The translations under genes were made by a program, and so were the position numbers. The notes under the pieces were generated by a model. It ran no database searches and was not told where the DNA came from. It saw only the letters and a list, made by a program, of their open reading frames with translations. A stretch of DNA of 44,117 bases from Clostridia bacterium (lineage in GTDB: Bacteria; Bacillota; Clostridia; TANB77; CAG-508). Positions 28,127-36,324 of the stretch are shown here, one piece after another. Position 1 is the first letter of the stretch. Each line of letters starts with the position of its first letter. The stretch spans positions 1 to 44,117 of the forward strand of contig JAAVZN010000016.1 in NCBI GenBank assembly GCA_022791675.1. The letters run 5' to 3'.

Positions 28127-30595
28127 GCTTTCTGTTCCTTCGCTCGTTCCCATCTGTAATTCTGCCCATCTTTCTTTGGTCATAAGCACTTCTCTTGGTT
28201 TACTTCCTTGGTAACCAGAAATAACACCTCTCTCTTCCATCTGATCAATAATTCTTCCTGCTCGTGCATAACCAACTTTAAATCTTCTTTGAATAAAAGA
28301 TGTTGATGCTTGACCAGTTTCTACCACTGTTTGAATTGCCTCCATTAAAAATGGATCTGTCTCATCATCTTCTGAGCTTTCAGTAGCAATTTCTTTATCT
28401 GTTTTATTTCCATTTTCAATGCTTTCTAAAATATCTTCACTATATGTTGCTGTTCCATTTGATTTTACAAAGTCTACAATTTTTTCTACTTCCTCGTCTG
28501 TTACAAATGCTCCTTGCACCCTAGATGGTTTTGGTGCACCTGATGGAAAATACAACATATCTCCTTTTCCTAATAATTTTTCTGCTCCTACACTATCTAA
28601 AATAGTACGAGAATCTACTTGTGAAGATACCGCAAAAGCAATTCTTGATGGTACATTGGCTTTGATTAATCCTGTAATGACATCGACTGATGGTCTTTGT
28701 GTTGCAATTACTAAATGCATTCCAGCAGCTCTTGCTTTTTGTGCTAATCGACAAATAGCATCTTCTACATCGTTTTTCGCAACCATCATTAAATCTGCTA
28801 ACTCGTCTACAATGATGACAATTTGTGGCAATTGTCCTAAATCTTCTTCTTTTTCAATCGCTTTATTATATCCTTTTAAATCTCTAACTCCTTTTTCTGC
28901 AAATAAATTATATCGATTGTCCATTTCTTGCACCGCCCAAGCTAATGCTCCAGCAGCCTTTCTTGGGTCAGTTACAACAGGAATCAAAAGATGTGGTATT
29001 CCATTATAAACAGACAGTTCAACAACTTTTGGGTCAACCATAACAAATTTCACTTCACTTGGTTTGGCATGGTATATAATACTAGTGATTATGGTATTAA
29101 TACATACACTCTTTCCTGAACCTGTTGAACCTGCAATCAAAATATGTGGCATTTTACTAATATCTGCTAATTGTACATTTCCTGCTACATCTTTTCCCAA
29201 TGCAATAGCTAATTTCGATTCATTATCGCGAAAAACATCACTATCCAAAACTTCTCTTAAATGAACTGCTTCTCTTTCCGCATTTGGTACTTCAATTCCT
29301 ACGGCTTGCTTTCCTGGAATTGGTGCTTCAATTCTGATGGTTTCTGCTGCTAAGTTAAGAGCAATATCATCTGCTAAATTGGCAATTTTACTAACACGTA
29401 CACCTTCTGCTGGCTTTAGTTCATATCTAGTAATAGCTGGACCAACAGAAACATTTTCAACTTTAGCTGATACGCCAAAACTATGTAACGTCTTTTGTAA
29501 TTTCGTAGCCGTATCTGTTAACGCTTTTGCTCCACCTTTTAATGATTTTTTACTTGGCTTTCCTAATATTTCTAATGGTGGATATTCGTAATGTTCGTCC
29601 TCTACCGTCATTGCATGTTCAAGTTGTAAAACAGCTTTTGTTTTTTCCTCTTTTTGTTCTTCCACATCTTTAAACAAATTACCTTCTATTACATCTGGTT
29701 GCATTTCTGGTCTTTCTTCTATTTCCTCATCAAAATCTGGTACTTTCATCTTTCTTTTTTCTTCTTTTGCTTTTAATTTAGATTGTTTGGTTAACGGTTC
29801 TAAATCATCTTGACTGTGATCATATTTCTTTAATCCACTTATTTCATCTGTATTATCAACAAATCTTCCACCAAAATTAATTTTTATTTGCTCATCCATA
29901 GCATTTTTTTCTTGTTTTGCTAATTCCTTTTGTGCTAGTCTTTCTTCTTTTTCTCTTCTTCTACGTTCTGCTGGTGTTTCTCTTTCTTCTTTTTGCATTT
30001 CTTTTCGTAATTCTTCTCTATGAGCCAATCTTAATTCTTTATTGTCTTCTGCTTTTTCTACCATTTTATTAATAATTTCTGCCATATTAATTCCAAATGT
30101 AAATACCACTAATACAAATGCAATTCCTAAGCACAAAATAATTGCTCCAATGTTTCCTAGTAACTTAGTTAGTGGCACAGCTCCAATCGAACCAATTGCT
30201 CCTCCTCCTTTGCTGGCAGTTCCTAAAGAATACGCATCTTTCACTACTTCTGACAATTCCTTTTGATTGGCTAACTCTCCTGATGAAACTTGAAATACAC
30301 TAAATACGATACATAAACTTACCAACAAAATCCCATATTGCATAAGTTTTGGATACAACATTTCGCTTCCTTCTGAAGCTAGTTTAATTGCTATAACAAA
30401 AATTCCAATTGGTAAAATGTACTGTACCATTCCTAACATTCCACCCAATATTTCATTTAATTTAGCTCCTATTACTCCAGATTTTGTATAAATAAGTACT
30501 GCTAATAAAATACTTAGTATGATTAAAACTACTACTGTTATATCAGCTTTAGAAGCTGTACTTTTTTTCTTTTTATATCTACGTTTCTTTGCCAT
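28118..30595 (-). CDS. ftsK: DNA translocase FtsK/SpoIIIE
   Basis: A septal DNA pump that clears chromosomes during division or sporulation. About 825 residues: four N-terminal membrane segments (residues about 20-185), a charged linker rich in Glu/Lys (about 190-330), and the RecA-like motor with Walker A in LIAGSTGSGKSVCINT (near 490) and Walker B in IVIIVDELADLMM. A C-terminal gamma winged-helix DNA-reading domain contains TSFIQRRFKVGYARAGRIIDQMEERG. I chose ATG 30595 (MAKKRRYKKK) with AGGAC about 10 bases upstream. The stop codon lies in repeat copy B and another copy is upstream, so the gene is bracketed by repeats in opposite orientation. Confidence 0.95.
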   Translation of the reverse strand: MAKKRRYKKKKSTASKADITVVVLIILSILLAVLIYTKSGVIGAKLNEILGGMLGMVQYILPIGIFVIAIKLASEGSEMLYPKLMQYGILLVSLCIVFSVFQVSSGELANQKELSEVVKDAYSLGTASKGGGAIGSIGAVPLTKLLGNIGAIILCLGIAFVLVVFTFGINMAEIINKMVEKAEDNKELRLAHREELRKEMQKEERETPAERRRREKEERLAQKELAKQEKNAMDEQIKINFGGRFVDNTDEISGLKKYDHSQDDLEPLTKQSKLKAKEEKRKMKVPDFDEEIEERPEMQPDVIEGNLFKDVEEQKEEKTKAVLQLEHAMTVEDEHYEYPPLEILGKPSKKSLKGGAKALTDTATKLQKTLHSFGVSAKVENVSVGPAITRYELKPAEGVRVSKIANLADDIALNLAAETIRIEAPIPGKQAVGIEVPNAEREAVHLREVLDSDVFRDNESKLAIALGKDVAGNVQLADISKMPHILIAGSTGSGKSVCINTIITSIIYHAKPSEVKFVMVDPKVVELSVYNGIPHLLIPVVTDPRKAAGALAWAVQEMDNRYNLFAEKGVRDLKGYNKAIEKEEDLGQLPQIVIIVDELADLMMVAKNDVEDAICRLAQKARAAGMHLVIATQRPSVDVITGLIKANVPSRIAFAVSSQVDSRTILDSVGAEKLLGKGDMLYFPSGAPKPSRVQGAFVTDEEVEKIVDFVKSNGTATYSEDILESIENGNKTDKEIATESSEDDETDPFLMEAIQTVVETGQASTSFIQRRFKVGYARAGRIIDQMEERGVISGYQGSKPREVLMTKERWAELQMGTSEGTESGD

Positions 30596-30624
30596 TTTTT
30601 GCACCGTCCTTTTTGTTATTTGAG

Positions 30625-30656
30625 TGGGGATTAGAGGGACGTTCCTTAAATCCCCA
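30625..30656 (+). repeat. Palindromic repeat element, copy C
   Basis: A 32-base unit with ends TGGGGATT and AATCCCCA and the centre GGGACGTTCC, itself nearly palindromic. It sits 30 bases upstream of ftsK. Because its own ends are complementary it can fold alone, unlike the two-arm copy A. Confidence 0.88.
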
Positions 30657-30663
30657 CCTTTCC

Positions 30664-30694
30664 CTAAAAAAGCCAGAGTTTAAACGTCTGACTT
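30664..30694 (-). terminator. Terminator after the coiled-coil ATPase-like gene
   Basis: On the minus strand AAGTCAGA (30687-30694) pairs with TCTGGCTT (30670-30677), including one G-U pair, and a T run follows. It starts 8 bases after the 30702 stop. Confidence 0.8.
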
Positions 30695-30701
30695 TCGGTT
30701 T

Positions 30702-31205
30702 TTATTTCAATTCTTTTCTACTTGTTTGTATGGTTTTTATGGTATCTTCCAATGAAAGTTGCATTAAATTCAATGCTTCTGACATATTACTTTCTAGTTT
30801 TGCTAAAGTATTATTTAAAACTTCTTCTGTATTTAATAGTAATGAGTCGGCATATTCTTTTGTTCCTTTGGAGATTTCTCTTGACATTTCATTTGCTGTT
30901 TCTATGATTTCTGTTTTTTGGTCATAAGCTTTTCTTGTTATTTCATGCTCATCAACCATTGCAATAATTCTATTTTCTGCTTCTTTTACAATGCCATCTG
31001 CTTCTTTTTGAGCCTCCACTAAAATACGTTGCCTTTCTTCTTTTACCCATTTTGCTTGTTTTAATTCATCAGGAAGTTTAATCCTAATTTCTTTAATTAG
31101 ATCTAACATTTCCTCCTTGTCCACGATACTTTTAGAAGAAAATGGTACATTTCTACTTGTTTCTAATAATTCCTCTAATGTTTCTAATATTGTAAATATT
31201 TCCAT
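30702..31205 (-). CDS. Coiled-coil ATPase-like/V-type subunit-like protein
   Basis: A 167-residue, almost entirely helical protein. The middle segment (KEERQRILVEAQKEADGIVKEAENRI) resembles the peripheral-stalk helices of ATP synthase subunits, which is why such proteins are often labelled ATPase, but no nucleotide-binding motif is present. The opening MEIFTILETLEELLETSRNVPFSSKSIVDKEEML is typical of a small conserved Clostridia protein found beside rsmD, as here (3-base gap). The function is unknown. ATG 31205 has AAAGGGG upstream. Confidence 0.65.
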   Translation of the reverse strand: MEIFTILETLEELLETSRNVPFSSKSIVDKEEMLDLIKEIRIKLPDELKQAKWVKEERQRILVEAQKEADGIVKEAENRIIAMVDEHEITRKAYDQKTEIIETANEMSREISKGTKEYADSLLLNTEEVLNNTLAKLESNMSEALNLMQLSLEDTIKTIQTSRKELK

Positions 31206-31208
31206 GGT

Positions 31209-31769
31209 TTACCCCTTTCTTTTTGGCTCTAAGAAGATAAGGTGTGCTCTCCCGTATTTTCTTTTATCCATGATTTCTATTTCTAGATTTTTAATTGATT
31301 CGATTATATTTTCTAATTGATCTGTTTCTATTATGATTTTTGTACTTTCTTTTATTACATTACTTTCTAACAATATTTTTATTGCTTGATAGGCATAATC
31401 TGTTTGATATGGTGGATCGATAAAAATAATGTCTAATTTTTCTTGTAATTTTGTTCTTAAGAGTTCTCTGAAATCTATTTGATATAATTCAATTTTTTCT
31501 TTGGTATGTGTTTTTTCTATATTTTTCTTAATAATTCCTATCGCTTGTTTGGATTGTTCACAAAGGATTGCTTTTTGGGCACCTCTACTAATTGCTTCTA
31601 TTCCACAAGCTCCACTTCCTGAAAATAAATCTAAGAAGATACTATCTTGAATGTTGTATTGTAGAATGTTAAATAAGGATTCTCTTACTCGATCTAATGT
31701 CGGTCTTGTATTCTCTCCCTCTAATGTATATAATTTAGTTCCTCTAGCTTTTCCACCTATAATTCTCAT
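31209..31769 (-). CDS. rsmD: 16S rRNA (guanine(966)-N(2))-methyltransferase RsmD
   Basis: A SAM-dependent methyltransferase acting on G966 of 16S rRNA. The 186 residues begin with the family motif MRIIGGKARGTKLYTLEG and TRPTLDRVRESLFNIL. The SAM site FLDLFSGSGACGIEAISRGA (about 42-61) and the catalytic IFIDPPYQTDYAY (DPPY, about 118-130) follow. The C-terminal RKYGRAHLIFLEPKRKG is also typical. The start ATG is preceded by AGAAGGGCG. It leads a two-gene transcript ending at the 30664 terminator. Confidence 0.95.
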   Translation of the reverse strand: MRIIGGKARGTKLYTLEGENTRPTLDRVRESLFNILQYNIQDSIFLDLFSGSGACGIEAISRGAQKAILCEQSKQAIGIIKKNIEKTHTKEKIELYQIDFRELLRTKLQEKLDIIFIDPPYQTDYAYQAIKILLESNVIKESTKIIIETDQLENIIESIKNLEIEIMDKRKYGRAHLIFLEPKRKG

Positions 31770-31900
31770 ACTTCGCCCTTCTTTGATACTATTATTTTAT
31801 TCTTTTTTTTGATAATGTCAATAGTATTTACTGAAATGTAACATACATTTAACAGTTCTGTAACATACTTCCTAAATTGTAATATTTTTCGCTAAAATAC

Positions 31901-31933
31901 CAAAAAAACCATCTATTTTCATAGATAGTTTTT
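31901..31933 (-). terminator. Terminator of the sepF/divIVA transcript
   Basis: On the minus strand ACTATCTAT and ATAGATGGT form a 9-bp stem (one G-U pair) with a short A-rich loop, followed by seven T. It starts about 15 bases after the divIVA stop. Confidence 0.8.
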
Positions 31934-31948
31934 CTTTTGTAGAATGGA

Positions 31949-32404
31949 TTAAACATCTTCTTTGTTCACATCTTTTAATAATTCTAATTGTGAAATTAAT
32001 AATGCTTCCATTTTTGCTTTATAGATATCAAATTGTTTTTTTACATCTTCTAATTCTTTTTTCTTTGCTATAATTTCATTATCTAAATCAGTCACTTGTT
32101 TTTGTGCAGTTGTTTTTGCCTCATTGATAATTTGTTCTGCTTGTTGATTTGCAATTTTTTTCACATCATCTGCTGTTGTTTGTGCCATTACCAAAGTATT
32201 TTGTAGTGTTTCTTCTATTGTTTTATAGTGTTCTAAACTTTTGGTCAATTCTTCTACTTTTGCTTTCAATTCGGTTGCTTCTTTATAATTTTTTGAATAA
32301 TCAGCTGTTAAATCATCTAAAAAATCATCTACTTCTTCTACACTATATCCATTCATCATTTGTTTTGAAAACTTTTTGTTTTCAATATCTAATGGTGTAA
32401 TCAT
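31949..32404 (-). CDS. divIVA: DivIVA-domain cell-division protein
   Basis: A membrane-curvature-sensing scaffold for division or polar growth. The 151-residue product has the DivIVA N-terminal domain ITPLDIENKKFSKQMMNGYSVEEVDDFLDDL (residues 2-32, where the family has FSxxxxGYxxxEVDxFLDxI). A long coiled coil (about 45-140) with repeated Glu/Lys/Gln heptads follows. ATG 32404 has a GAGGAAAAT-type site. It directly follows sepF, a common division-gene pairing in Firmicutes. Confidence 0.92.
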   Translation of the reverse strand: MITPLDIENKKFSKQMMNGYSVEEVDDFLDDLTADYSKNYKEATELKAKVEELTKSLEHYKTIEETLQNTLVMAQTTADDVKKIANQQAEQIINEAKTTAQKQVTDLDNEIIAKKKELEDVKKQFDIYKAKMEALLISQLELLKDVNKEDV

Positions 32405-32427
32405 ATTTTCCTCCTCAAATAAACGGA

Positions 32428-32910
32428 CTAGTTAACCCCGTTATTTTTTAACCAAGAAACTGAAAGTTTGCTTTTCATTTCTTCTCTTGCCATTTCATTT
32501 GTAATTTCATAGTTTGATGGTGCTACTAAAAAGATTGAATTTGATACTTTTTGAATGTATCCATCTAATGCATAAACGCCACCACTAATAAAATCCACAA
32601 TTCTTCTTGCTACATCTTTATTGACATATTCTAAATTAACAATAACCGATTTCTTTTCTTTTAAAAAGCTACAAATTTCATCTGATTGTTCAAAAGTTGT
32701 AGGTTGTGATATTACCATCTGAATGGCATTAGCATTTGCTTGTGGCATTGCTACTACTTTATTTTTTCTTCCAAATAATTTTCTATCTTCTACTTCTTCT
32801 ACTTCTTCCTCATCTTCATAATCGTATACATTTTCTTCATCGTATTCTTCCCCTTCTGCAACGTCCATTCCGAATAGTCCCCATACTTTATCCATTAATG
32901 CTCCTGACAT
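32428..32910 (-). CDS. sepF: Cell-division protein SepF
   Basis: SepF bundles FtsZ filaments and tethers them to the membrane. The 160-residue product has an N-terminal amphipathic start (MDKVWGLFGMD), an acidic linker (about 18-40), and the SepF fold with SQPTTFEQSDEICSFLKEKKSVIVNLEYVNKDVARRIVDFISGGVYALDGYIQKVS (about 68-125), where the G-Y-I-like dimer segment is visible. Two starts are possible: ATG 32910 and ATG 32895, each with its own AGGAG-like site; the second would give MDKVWG directly. It lies upstream of divIVA. Confidence 0.93.
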   Translation of the reverse strand: MSGALMDKVWGLFGMDVAEGEEYDEENVYDYEDEEEVEEVEDRKLFGRKNKVVAMPQANANAIQMVISQPTTFEQSDEICSFLKEKKSVIVNLEYVNKDVARRIVDFISGGVYALDGYIQKVSNSIFLVAPSNYEITNEMAREEMKSKLSVSWLKNNGVN

Positions 32911-33048
32911 AATAAAAAACCCTCCTAAATTACTTCCTTTGTTTATTTTTATTTAGTATCTACTTTTTTTACAAAATTGTCAATATTTTTTACGAATGTT
33001 TTTGTTTTTTAATATTTCTGTAATATTTTTGTAATACAAGTTTCTTGT

Positions 33049-34320
33049 TTAGTTTATCATATCCATTTTGGGATTTAATAATACTTCATCATACAGAGAT
33101 ATTTTTTTATCCTTAGCAATCTCTTCATTTGAAAATCCTAATTTTTTCAAATCTTCCGTTGAATAAGCCTCTACAATCGAATATCTTTCTCCTTGTTTTT
33201 TTACTTTTACTAACATTTTACTCAAATAACCAGCTCGATTTCTCACTACATAATCTAGATCATCTACTTTTACAATAGCTTGATTTGGAACCTTTAATCC
33301 AGAATCGTCCCACCAAATTAAATCAAAAGAAATCTTTCTATAATTAATTAATTCTTCAATTTGTTTATCAATTTTTAAAATAAGAACCACATCTTGCTCC
33401 TCTTCTTTAATGATATTCGTTATTTCTGCTGAAATTTCTGTATTATTCGATAATCTAATTTTTATTTTCTTCCCCACTTCTGCACTTTTTGCTTCTTTTG
33501 ACGACGATACGGTTACAATATAACAAGAAAAATTATCAATTATTTTTCCACTTTCCTCACTTGTTGCCACAAGTTTCCCTGTTTTTAAATCTAGGTTTTC
33601 CAAATAACTTTTGCTTAGTGAACTAAAATTGTCTGGTGTTAATGTTTCTTCTAGTCCATCTACTTTATAAGATACAATCCCACTCATTGGCGCTTTTACA
33701 TATTCTGCTCCTGAATTCAATTGACTTTCAAATCCTTTTCTTTCTTCAATCAATTGATTTAAATAAGATCCTTTGGGACTTAAATCTCCCGCAATTTGTG
33801 CTTTTTTTGTTACTAAATCTCCAATTGTTTTTTTGTATTCCGCCAATTTCGTACTGTCTTGAATTTGATTGATATCAGACACTTTTTCGTCAATTTGATT
33901 TTCTAATAACTTCATATCAGAACTAAAAAGATTGGTGTCATTTAGCATAACTTCTTGTATTTTATTGTCTAAATCTGCAATTTTCTTTTTCAATGCTTCT
34001 TCATTGGAACTGTAATAACGAAATATATTTTCCTCTTTTCCAGCTCTTTCTCCTTCTGATTTGATTTGCATCATTCCATTTTTGTAGTTTTCTCCTCTAA
34101 CAACTGTTTCTTTTCGAATCACATATCCAATTACCGTTTCTTCTTGATATAATTTTCCTTCTTCTATTGTGAATATATTAGTTGGTTGTTTGACTAGAAG
34201 ATAGATTGCATAAGCCACATAAACCATGATCGCTGTTAATAGAATGGTTACCATGATTTTTTTATTTTGTGATACGACTCTTACTTTTTTTGCTTTTCCT
34301 TTCTTCTTCTCCTGTTTCAA
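33049..34320 (-). CDS. HlyD-family membrane-fusion/adaptor-like protein
   Basis: A 423-residue protein with one N-terminal membrane anchor (about residues 22-43) and an extracytoplasmic region of biotinyl-lipoyl-like beta strands around a long coiled coil (about 105-190). It contains the barrel-sandwich segment YVKAPMSGIVSYKVDGLEETL (about 207-227). This is the layout of HlyD/MFP adaptors. In Clostridia such a gene is conserved near sepF and its role is unclear; no ABC transporter or outer-membrane partner is nearby. The start is a TTG at 34320 after AAGGAAGAGGG. It lies 27 bases after miaA. Confidence 0.78.
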   Translation of the reverse strand: MKQEKKKGKAKKVRVVSQNKKIMVTILLTAIMVYVAYAIYLLVKQPTNIFTIEEGKLYQEETVIGYVIRKETVVRGENYKNGMMQIKSEGERAGKEENIFRYYSSNEEALKKKIADLDNKIQEVMLNDTNLFSSDMKLLENQIDEKVSDINQIQDSTKLAEYKKTIGDLVTKKAQIAGDLSPKGSYLNQLIEERKGFESQLNSGAEYVKAPMSGIVSYKVDGLEETLTPDNFSSLSKSYLENLDLKTGKLVATSEESGKIIDNFSCYIVTVSSSKEAKSAEVGKKIKIRLSNNTEISAEITNIIKEEEQDVVLILKIDKQIEELINYRKISFDLIWWDDSGLKVPNQAIVKVDDLDYVVRNRAGYLSKMLVKVKKQGERYSIVEAYSTEDLKKLGFSNEEIAKDKKISLYDEVLLNPKMDMIN

Positions 34321-34347
34321 AACCCTCTTCCTTTCTCTTTTTTTGTT

Positions 34348-35268
34348 TTAATTCCTTCCTTTCAGTTTGCAAATCTTCTCTATGTTATCTTCTATCTTTT
34401 CCTGTCCTTCTAGCCATATTGTTTGTTTATTTTTTCGAAACCACGTCATTTGTCTTTTAGCATATCTTCTTGTTTCCATTTTTAATTTTTCAATCATTTC
34501 TTCTTTGGTTATCTCTTCTTTCAAAAATTCTACCACTTCTTTATAGCCAAGTCCCTGCATGGCTGTTGGGAATTTTTTATGATTTTCTAAAATATTTTTT
34601 ACTTCTTCAATCAAACCTTGTTCTATCATAATGTCAACACGTTTATTAATTCTTTCATACAATACTTCTCGATCCCATTTCAAAGCAAAAACAAGATAGT
34701 CATACTCGACAGGATTTTTTCGTGAGTCTTTTTCTTGCTCTGTTTTTGTTTTTCCTGTTGCTTGATAGATTTCTAATATTCTAAGGATTCTTTTTTCATC
34801 ATTTGGACTAATTTTTCGAATTGCCAAAGGATCGATTTTCTCCGCTTCTTTGTATAATGATTCTAATCCTTCTTCTTGTACTCGTTGTTCTAGTTGTTTT
34901 CGATAAGTCGCATCAAATGAAATTTCAGGATATTCTATTTCATAAATCAAACTATCTATATAAAGGCCTGTTCCTCCCACAATAATAGGCACTTTTCCTT
35001 TTTGTAAAATCTCACCAATCGCTTTTTTGGCTTCTTTCTTGTAATCTGCTACACTATACCTTTCTTCTGGTGATACAAAATCTAATAAATAGTGCTGAAT
35101 TCCTTGCCTTTCTTCTATCGTTGGCTTGGCTGTTCCAATATTCATTTCTTGATAAATTTGCATCGAATCAGCTGAAATAATTTCTCCATTTATTTTTTTA
35201 GCCAATTCAATGGATAAACTTGTTTTTCCAGAAGCTGTTGGACCGCAAATTACAATTACTTTTTCCAT
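34348..35268 (-). CDS. miaA: tRNA dimethylallyltransferase MiaA
   Basis: Adds the isopentenyl group to A37 of tRNAs reading UNN codons. The 306-residue product has the P-loop GPTASGKTSLSIELAKK (about 9-25), the substrate motif ISADSMQIYQEMNIGTAKPT (about 33-52), IVGGTGLYIDSLIYE, and the C-terminal tRNA-binding ETRRYAKRQMTWFRK. ATG 35268 lies 1 base after the previous gene's stop, so they are coupled. It sits downstream of mutL, a conserved mutL-miaA order, with two extra genes inserted here. Confidence 0.97.
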   Translation of the reverse strand: MEKVIVICGPTASGKTSLSIELAKKINGEIISADSMQIYQEMNIGTAKPTIEERQGIQHYLLDFVSPEERYSVADYKKEAKKAIGEILQKGKVPIIVGGTGLYIDSLIYEIEYPEISFDATYRKQLEQRVQEEGLESLYKEAEKIDPLAIRKISPNDEKRILRILEIYQATGKTKTEQEKDSRKNPVEYDYLVFALKWDREVLYERINKRVDIMIEQGLIEEVKNILENHKKFPTAMQGLGYKEVVEFLKEEITKEEMIEKLKMETRRYAKRQMTWFRKNKQTIWLEGQEKIEDNIEKICKLKGRN

Positions 35269-35269
35269 T

Positions 35270-35848
35270 TTATTTTTCTCCTATTTCTCCTTGTTCTTTT
35301 TCTATTTTTTCTTTCTTCTCTGTATTATTAGGAAATCTTATTGCTTTATATTTTTCATTTTTAAATGCCTCATGTGTACTTTCTCTAATTTGTATATTTT
35401 TTGTATCTGTAATTTGAATTTCATAAGGTATTCCCTCAATCGGTTTAAAATACAGTTGTTGTGCTCTAAATCCTGTCACACCAGCAATATTAAGTCTATC
35501 AATAAAATCACATTTTTCTATTTTTAGTTGTTTTATCACTTTTTCTAATGCTAGTTGAACATATACATGATCGGCTAATTCTTTTGTTTCTATTGTAATT
35601 CCAATAATATCTTTTATCCAATCTAATATTTCCAAATCTGTTTTTTCTGGATAATGCAATTTTAAATATTCTATTTTTTCTGCAATACTTCTTTTTTCTT
35701 TTATTCGATAAGTAATACTTAAAATTTGATTTTTCCATTCTGGCATACTACACAATTGTGTTTCTAATATTTGAACAATTACTTTCGCTTCTTTCTCTGC
35801 CTGATTTCTTCTTTCTTCAATAGCTTTTAATAACTTTACTGTATCCAT
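35270..35848 (-). CDS. Degenerate RelA/SpoT-fold protein
   Basis: A 192-residue protein whose order of motifs resembles the RelA/SpoT (p)ppGpp synthetase domain. It has ITYRIKEKRSIAEKIEYLK near residue 45, an IKDIIGITIETKELADHVY segment near 80-100 (canonical DLxGxR), GFRAQQLYFKP near 131 (canonical GYxSxH), and YEIQITDTKNIQIRESTHEAFKNEKYK near 145-170 (canonical EIQIRT...H..YK). The catalytic Arg after the Asp-Gly loop and the His of the Y-S-H motif are missing, so synthetase activity is unlikely. It lies between a membrane protein gene and miaA. The assignment is a motif-level judgement that structure prediction could confirm. Confidence 0.55.
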   Translation of the reverse strand: MDTVKLLKAIEERRNQAEKEAKVIVQILETQLCSMPEWKNQILSITYRIKEKRSIAEKIEYLKLHYPEKTDLEILDWIKDIIGITIETKELADHVYVQLALEKVIKQLKIEKCDFIDRLNIAGVTGFRAQQLYFKPIEGIPYEIQITDTKNIQIRESTHEAFKNEKYKAIRFPNNTEKKEKIEKEQGEIGEK

Positions 35849-35877
35849 TTTTCATTTCCTCTTTTCACAAAATCAGT

Positions 35878-36306
35878 TTATTTTTTCATATCATACATTT
35901 TTAAAATCCCCACTTGTGTATCTTTCATATAACCAACTTCAAAAACAAGACATAGAATCAGTATCATTGCTAAAATAAGCATTCTCTTTTTTACTATGTT
36001 TTTTTCTATTTCCTCTTCTTGTACTTTATCTAACATTTTACCAACTTGTGGTAATACAATCATTCCATTTACTCCTGTAAAAATAGCTACTAAAACATTT
36101 TGTACACTTTGTTGCATCTGTGTATTTTCATAAGTCACACTTCCTTTTGTCATTTGATAAACCATAAGTGTTATGAAATAGATTGCTAATATTCCTATCA
36201 AAATAAAAATTACTTTTTTAGATTTCTCAACATATCCCAAACCAAACCATGTCCAAGCAATTAAAATAGAATAGAGTACAATGGTAGTTATTATAATCAA
36301 TAACAT
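35878..36306 (-). CDS. Hypothetical four-helix membrane protein
   Basis: A 142-residue protein with four predicted membrane spans (about residues 2-20, 28-50, 66-85 and 106-124), a short loop EKSKKVIF between the first two and a basic cytoplasmic stretch (EEEIEKNIVKKRM) before the last. I do not recognise a family. ATG 36306 has GGAGGAATTTTAAATAAA upstream and lies 18 bases after mutL. Co-transcription with mutL and miaA is likely. Confidence 0.65.
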   Translation of the reverse strand: MLLIIITTIVLYSILIAWTWFGLGYVEKSKKVIFILIGILAIYFITLMVYQMTKGSVTYENTQMQQSVQNVLVAIFTGVNGMIVLPQVGKMLDKVQEEEIEKNIVKKRMLILAMILILCLVFEVGYMKDTQVGILKMYDMKK

Positions 36307-36324
36307 TTTATTTAAAATTCCTCC

